Source: Acidobacteriota bacterium
Lineage (GTDB): Bacteria > Acidobacteriota > Vicinamibacteria > Marinacidobacterales > Marinacidobacteraceae
DNA length: 64,000 nt
NCBI GenBank assembly: GCA_022822745.1
Contig: JAJEAO010000011.1
Location: forward strand, 23,921-87,920
Reading direction: 5' to 3'
Positions 60,973 to 64,000 of the stretch are shown here, one piece after another (the first letter of the stretch is position 1; each line of letters opens with the position of its first letter). The notes beneath the pieces are model-generated. The model worked only from the letters and a program-made list of their open reading frames with translations, did not search any database and was not told the DNA's origin. Position numbers and translations under genes: made by a program.

Positions 60973-63492
60973 GTGTCGCAATCCTTGCCGCAGCGATTCC
61001 GCTTTTCCCTTTCCCTTCTTTCCGCTTTCGCGCGACGCCCGGGTGTGCGTCGCTCCCTTCTGACCACAGCGAGCGTTCTGCTGCTCGGTGCGAGCGCCGG
61101 CGCTCAAGCGCGACTCTCCGGAACGGTCCTCATCGCCGAGTCCGGAGAGCCGGCGGCCGACGCAGAAGTCCTGCTCCTCGAGACCGACCAGGTCGTCCAC
61201 ACCGATGAGGACGGACGCTTTTCCTTCGATGTCGTGGAGCACAGGCAGACCTGGACCGTCCACGTGGATCTCGGTTTCCTCAGCGCGGTCCGGACGATCG
61301 CCCCGGACTCGGCGGCGGAGGAAGCCGTCGAGATCAGCGAACCCATCCTTCTCGGACCTCGGCACCGGATGCACGAGCGGGTCACCGTCACCGCCTCGGC
61401 GAGCGATTCCTCGCCGCTCGAGACCTTTGGCTCGGTCCACTCCATGGAGGGACTCGACCTCCAGAACGAATCGGCGCGCACCCTGGCCGAGCTGCTCGAC
61501 GGTTCCACCGGCGTCGCGATGCGCAGTTTCGGGCCCGGGGCTGCCCGGCCGATCGTGCGAGGCTTCGACGGCGACCGGGTCCTCATCATGGAGGACAGCG
61601 TTCGCACCGGCGATCTGGCCAGCAACTCGGCGGACCACGGGGTGCCGGTGGATCCCCTTCAGGCGGAGCGCGTTGAAGTGGTGCGCGGTCCCATGACCCT
61701 GCTCTACGGCTCCAGCGCGATCGGCGGGACGGTGAACGTGATCTCCATGGCCTCCCACCTCGCCCACTCACCTCCCCCGGGCTTCCGTGGCCAGGCGCTC
61801 GGCGACTACTCGACGGCGGATGAAGGCCGCCGCGGCGGCGTCCGGTTCCAGGCCGCGGGGAACGGCTGGTTCGCGTGGGGCGGCGGCAATTCGAATCGCA
61901 CCAGCGACTACGAGTCCCCCGTCGGCGTCGTGGAGAACACGCACACCGCCATGGATCAGGGCGAGGCCGGTTTCGGGCTGTTCGGCGACCGTTTCTGGTT
62001 TTCCGGGAGCGGCCGGATGGACGATTCCCGTTACGGCGTTCCCTTCGCCGGGGAGTTCCACGGGGCCCACGACCACGGCGCCCACGAGGAGGATGACCAC
62101 GGCCACCACGATCACGGCCACGATGAGCTGGAAATGGCGGAAGACGACCACGCGGAGGAGGAACTCCTCGTGGACATCGATATGTATCGGCGGCAGTTCC
62201 GGACCGATTTCGGAGTGCGCGACCTGGGCATGGTCTTCGAGGAGGCGCAGTTCACGATTCGCTACAGCGACTACGACCAGGACGAATTCGAGACCTTCGT
62301 GAATACCGGCGCCGAGTTCGTCGCGACGCACTACGACAACCGATCCCTCGTGCTCCGGGGGGAGCTGAAGAAGCCGGCCGGGCGGGTGACCAGTCGGCTG
62401 GGGGTGTGGGGTCATCTCCGCGAGTTCGAGGCGTCGGGGGAAGAAGCTCTCGCTCCCCGGACCGAGCAGAACGCGTTCGCGGTGTTCACCTACAACGAGA
62501 TCGAGGCCGGCGATCGGCTCGCCCTGCTGTTCGGGGCGCGGATGGAACGCAACGACTACGAAGTCGGAGAACGTCTCGAACCCGAGGGGCACGATCACGG
62601 ACATGGGGAAGAAGCCCACGAAGAGGCAGAAGAGGAAGGACACGAAGGTCACGACCACGGCCATGACCACGGTCACGAGGAGGAGGAAGGCGAGCACCAC
62701 GAGGAAGAGTTCGTCGCGCCCGCCGTCATGGATCGGGACTTCGTCGGCGCCTCGGCGAGCGCGGGAGCGCGCTACACGCTGAGCGATTCCCTGGCTCTGG
62801 TTGGCGCCGCGAGTCTTTCCACCCGCGTTCCGGCCGTGGAGGAGCTCTACAACTTCGGCCGACACATCGGGACGCTCGCATTCGAGATCGGCAACCCCAA
62901 CCTCGATCCGGAGCGGTCCCTCGGACTCGAACTCAGCCTGCGCCACAGCTCGGAGCTTCTGGCCGGCAGCGTGAGCGCCTTCCGCTACGACGTCAACGAC
63001 TTCATCTTCGCCGCCGCCCGCCCCGGCGTGGAGTCCGGCGGCCTCCCGGTCCACGACTTCCTCCAGTCGGATGCCATCTACCAGGGCTTCGAAGCGGAAG
63101 GGCATCTGGATATCGGGCCCGCGGAACTGGTGGCGAACGCCTCCTACGTAGATGCGCAGCTCGGGAACGGGCAGTACGCGCCCCGGATTCCGCCGCTCGG
63201 TGGGCTGGTGCGTCTCGATGTCCCGGTCGGCCGCTTCCGGCTGACGCCGCGGCTCCGCTGGGCGGCCCCGATGAACCGGGTGTACTTCGACGAGACGACC
63301 ACGGATGGCTATGGCGTGCTCGACTTCACCGCTTCCTATGCTTTCGTCGGCCGGAGCACGACCTCGAACATCTCGCTTCGGGCCTACAACATCACGGATG
63401 CGGAGTACCGCCTCCACACCTCGCTGATCAAGGATCTCGCCGCCCAGATGGGCCGGGGATTCCGGATCAGCTACTCCATCCGCTTCTTCTAG
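60973..63492 (+). CDS. TonB-dependent outer-membrane receptor with His-rich loops (ZnuD-like)
   Basis: 839 residues from GTG 60973, 'CGGAGG' 7 nt upstream. Signal region, carboxypeptidase-like domain ('LSGTVLIAESGEPAADAEVLLLETD'), then the plug ('GVAMRSFGPGAARPIVRGFDGDRVLIMEDSVRTGDLASNSADHGVPVDPLQAERVEVVRGPMTLLYGSSAIGG') and the barrel ending 'ISYSIRFF'. Two His-rich loops: 'HGAHDHGAHEEDDHGHHDHGHDE' (about residue 363) and 'HDHGHGEEAHEEAEEEGHEGHDHGHDHGHEE' (about 538). Such loops are typical of zinc receptors of the ZnuD type, so uptake of zinc or a similar divalent metal is likely. Paralogue of the receptor at 51360. Confidence 0.9.
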   Translation: MSQSLPQRFRFSLSLLSAFARRPGVRRSLLTTASVLLLGASAGAQARLSGTVLIAESGEPAADAEVLLLETDQVVHTDEDGRFSFDVVEHRQTWTVHVDLGFLSAVRTIAPDSAAEEAVEISEPILLGPRHRMHERVTVTASASDSSPLETFGSVHSMEGLDLQNESARTLAELLDGSTGVAMRSFGPGAARPIVRGFDGDRVLIMEDSVRTGDLASNSADHGVPVDPLQAERVEVVRGPMTLLYGSSAIGGTVNVISMASHLAHSPPPGFRGQALGDYSTADEGRRGGVRFQAAGNGWFAWGGGNSNRTSDYESPVGVVENTHTAMDQGEAGFGLFGDRFWFSGSGRMDDSRYGVPFAGEFHGAHDHGAHEEDDHGHHDHGHDELEMAEDDHAEEELLVDIDMYRRQFRTDFGVRDLGMVFEEAQFTIRYSDYDQDEFETFVNTGAEFVATHYDNRSLVLRGELKKPAGRVTSRLGVWGHLREFEASGEEALAPRTEQNAFAVFTYNEIEAGDRLALLFGARMERNDYEVGERLEPEGHDHGHGEEAHEEAEEEGHEGHDHGHDHGHEEEEGEHHEEEFVAPAVMDRDFVGASASAGARYTLSDSLALVGAASLSTRVPAVEELYNFGRHIGTLAFEIGNPNLDPERSLGLELSLRHSSELLAGSVSAFRYDVNDFIFAAARPGVESGGLPVHDFLQSDAIYQGFEAEGHLDIGPAELVANASYVDAQLGNGQYAPRIPPLGGLVRLDVPVGRFRLTPRLRWAAPMNRVYFDETTTDGYGVLDFTASYAFVGRSTTSNISLRAYNITDAEYRLHTSLIKDLAAQMGRGFRISYSIRFF

Positions 63493-63534
63493 CTCATCCG
63501 GCGGAACGGCGCGCCGGCGAAGAGCCGGCGCGCC

Positions 63535-63895
63535 ACTTGCCGGCGCGCCGGGCTCCTGCCCGGCACGCGTACGCGGGCGCCACCCGCCATCGCACTGCTT
63601 GCCGGCGCGCCACTCACCGGCTCGTCACCTGCCGGCGCGCCGGGCCGGTTCTCGCGGTAGCGGCCCTGCCCGGCACGCGTACGCGGGCGCCACCCGCCAT
63701 CGCACCGATTGCGGGCGCGCCACTCACCGGCTCGTCGCTTGCCGGCGCGCCGGGCCGGTTCTCGCGGTAGCGGCCCTGCCCGGCACGCGTACGCGGGCGC
63801 CACCCGCCATCGCACCGCTTGCGGGCCCGCCACTCACTGGCTCGTCACTTGCCGGCGCGCCGGACCGGTTCTCGCGGTAGCGGCCCCGCCCTCCC
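63535..63895 (+). repeat. Tandem 110-bp repeat array, about three units
   Basis: 'CGGCACGCGTACGCGGGCGCCACCCGCCATCGCAC' recurs at 63561, 63671 and 63781, an exact 110-bp period. Each unit also holds GCCGGCGCGCCGGGCCGGTTCTCGCGGTAGCGGCC, the core of the dispersed family at 16 and 44 kb. Units differ by a few bases. ORF-track entries here are translated repeats, not genes. The array follows the receptor stop and precedes the next gene's promoter. Confidence 0.88.
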
Positions 63896-63925
63896 GCTCG
63901 AGGCTGTCATAATCGTCGGTTCGCT

Positions 63926-64000
63926 GTGAAAAGAGTGAAACGCGGGGGTTCGCCCCGCTCCGTCGGAGCCGTTCTGGCGGCGGCGCTGATCCTGACGTTG
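63926..64000 (+). CDS. Start of a second small secreted protein gene, cut by window edge
   Basis: GTG 63926 opens 'VKRVKRGGSPRSVGAVLAAALILTL', a basic start plus the beginning of a signal peptide. It parallels 'VTRVNLAGWPRFAAAALGVALLL' of the 60592 gene, and the upstream bases match as well (CATAAT and TCGGTTC). By analogy another receptor gene may follow outside the window. Only 25 codons are visible. Confidence 0.55.
   Translation, partial: MKRVKRGGSPRSVGAVLAAALILTL

Noticed and set aside
63535-63895. CRISPR-like array
   Set aside because: The repeat unit is 110 bp and continuous, with no short repeats separated by unique spacers and no cas genes nearby.

Overview
The window is a very GC-rich chromosomal segment (most genes have G or C at nearly every third codon position) from a diderm bacterium. 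Outer-membrane TonB-dependent receptors, an RND pump, a meso-DAP-type MurE motif (DNPR) and a LapA/LapB-like protein all point to a Gram-negative envelope. Gene content resembles an uncultured Acidobacteriota-like lineage, but that placement is inference only. I found no tRNA, rRNA or CRISPR array.

Layout. (1) 1-8.6 kb: the dcw cluster on the minus strand, mraZ-rsmH-ftsL-ftsI-murE-murF-mraY-murD, mostly joined by 4-bp ATGA/GTGA overlaps and preceded by a three-copy mra box. (2) 8.8-13.5 kb, plus strand: a probable restriction-modification pair, a YwaF-like membrane protein, a HipB-like regulator with a truncated HipA, and a YchF-like ATPase with an altered P-loop. (3) 13.5-16.3 kb, minus: an MscS channel, an HNH nuclease and a 68-bp tandem repeat block. 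(4) 16.3-20.6 kb: topoisomerase parC-parE type pair, with a divergent DUF2752 protein. (5) 21.1-23.3 kb: a P1/S1-nuclease-like secreted protein, ECF sigma factor, STAS antagonist and small protein in one run. (6) 23.4-26 kb: gene remnants and an AAA-ATPase/PD-(D/E)XK protein. (7) 26-31.1 kb: rplU-rpmA-obg-nadD-rsfS-lapAB fusion-comF. (8) 31.1-33.3 kb: arsR-arsI behind a well-formed promoter/operator, and rho. (9) 33.8-44 kb: an accessory region with a triple-AAA+ protein, several unrecognised genes of lower GC, a DUF429 protein, and two 168-bp copies of a structured element that looks like an RNA made from the minus strand. (10) 44-48.6 kb: a small secreted protein, dispersed repeats, hisS, trmJ-like and M24-peptidase-like genes. 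(11) 48.7-64 kb: metal/envelope functions, namely a multicopper oxidase, three TonB-dependent receptors, an RND pump with its adaptor, and a small secreted protein whose N-terminal counterpart restarts at the window end.

How they fit together. The housekeeping blocks cover cell-wall precursor synthesis and division, ribosome assembly, DNA topology and translation. The right end looks like a metal-acquisition/efflux region: two receptors of one family (51.4 and 61.0 kb) carry equivalent loops that are acidic in one and His-rich in the other. The accessory region at 36.8-44 kb is the least explained part. The nine differences between its two structured repeats fall in predicted loops, flanks or G-U-tolerant pairs, and only on the minus strand, which makes it the main candidate for something undescribed.
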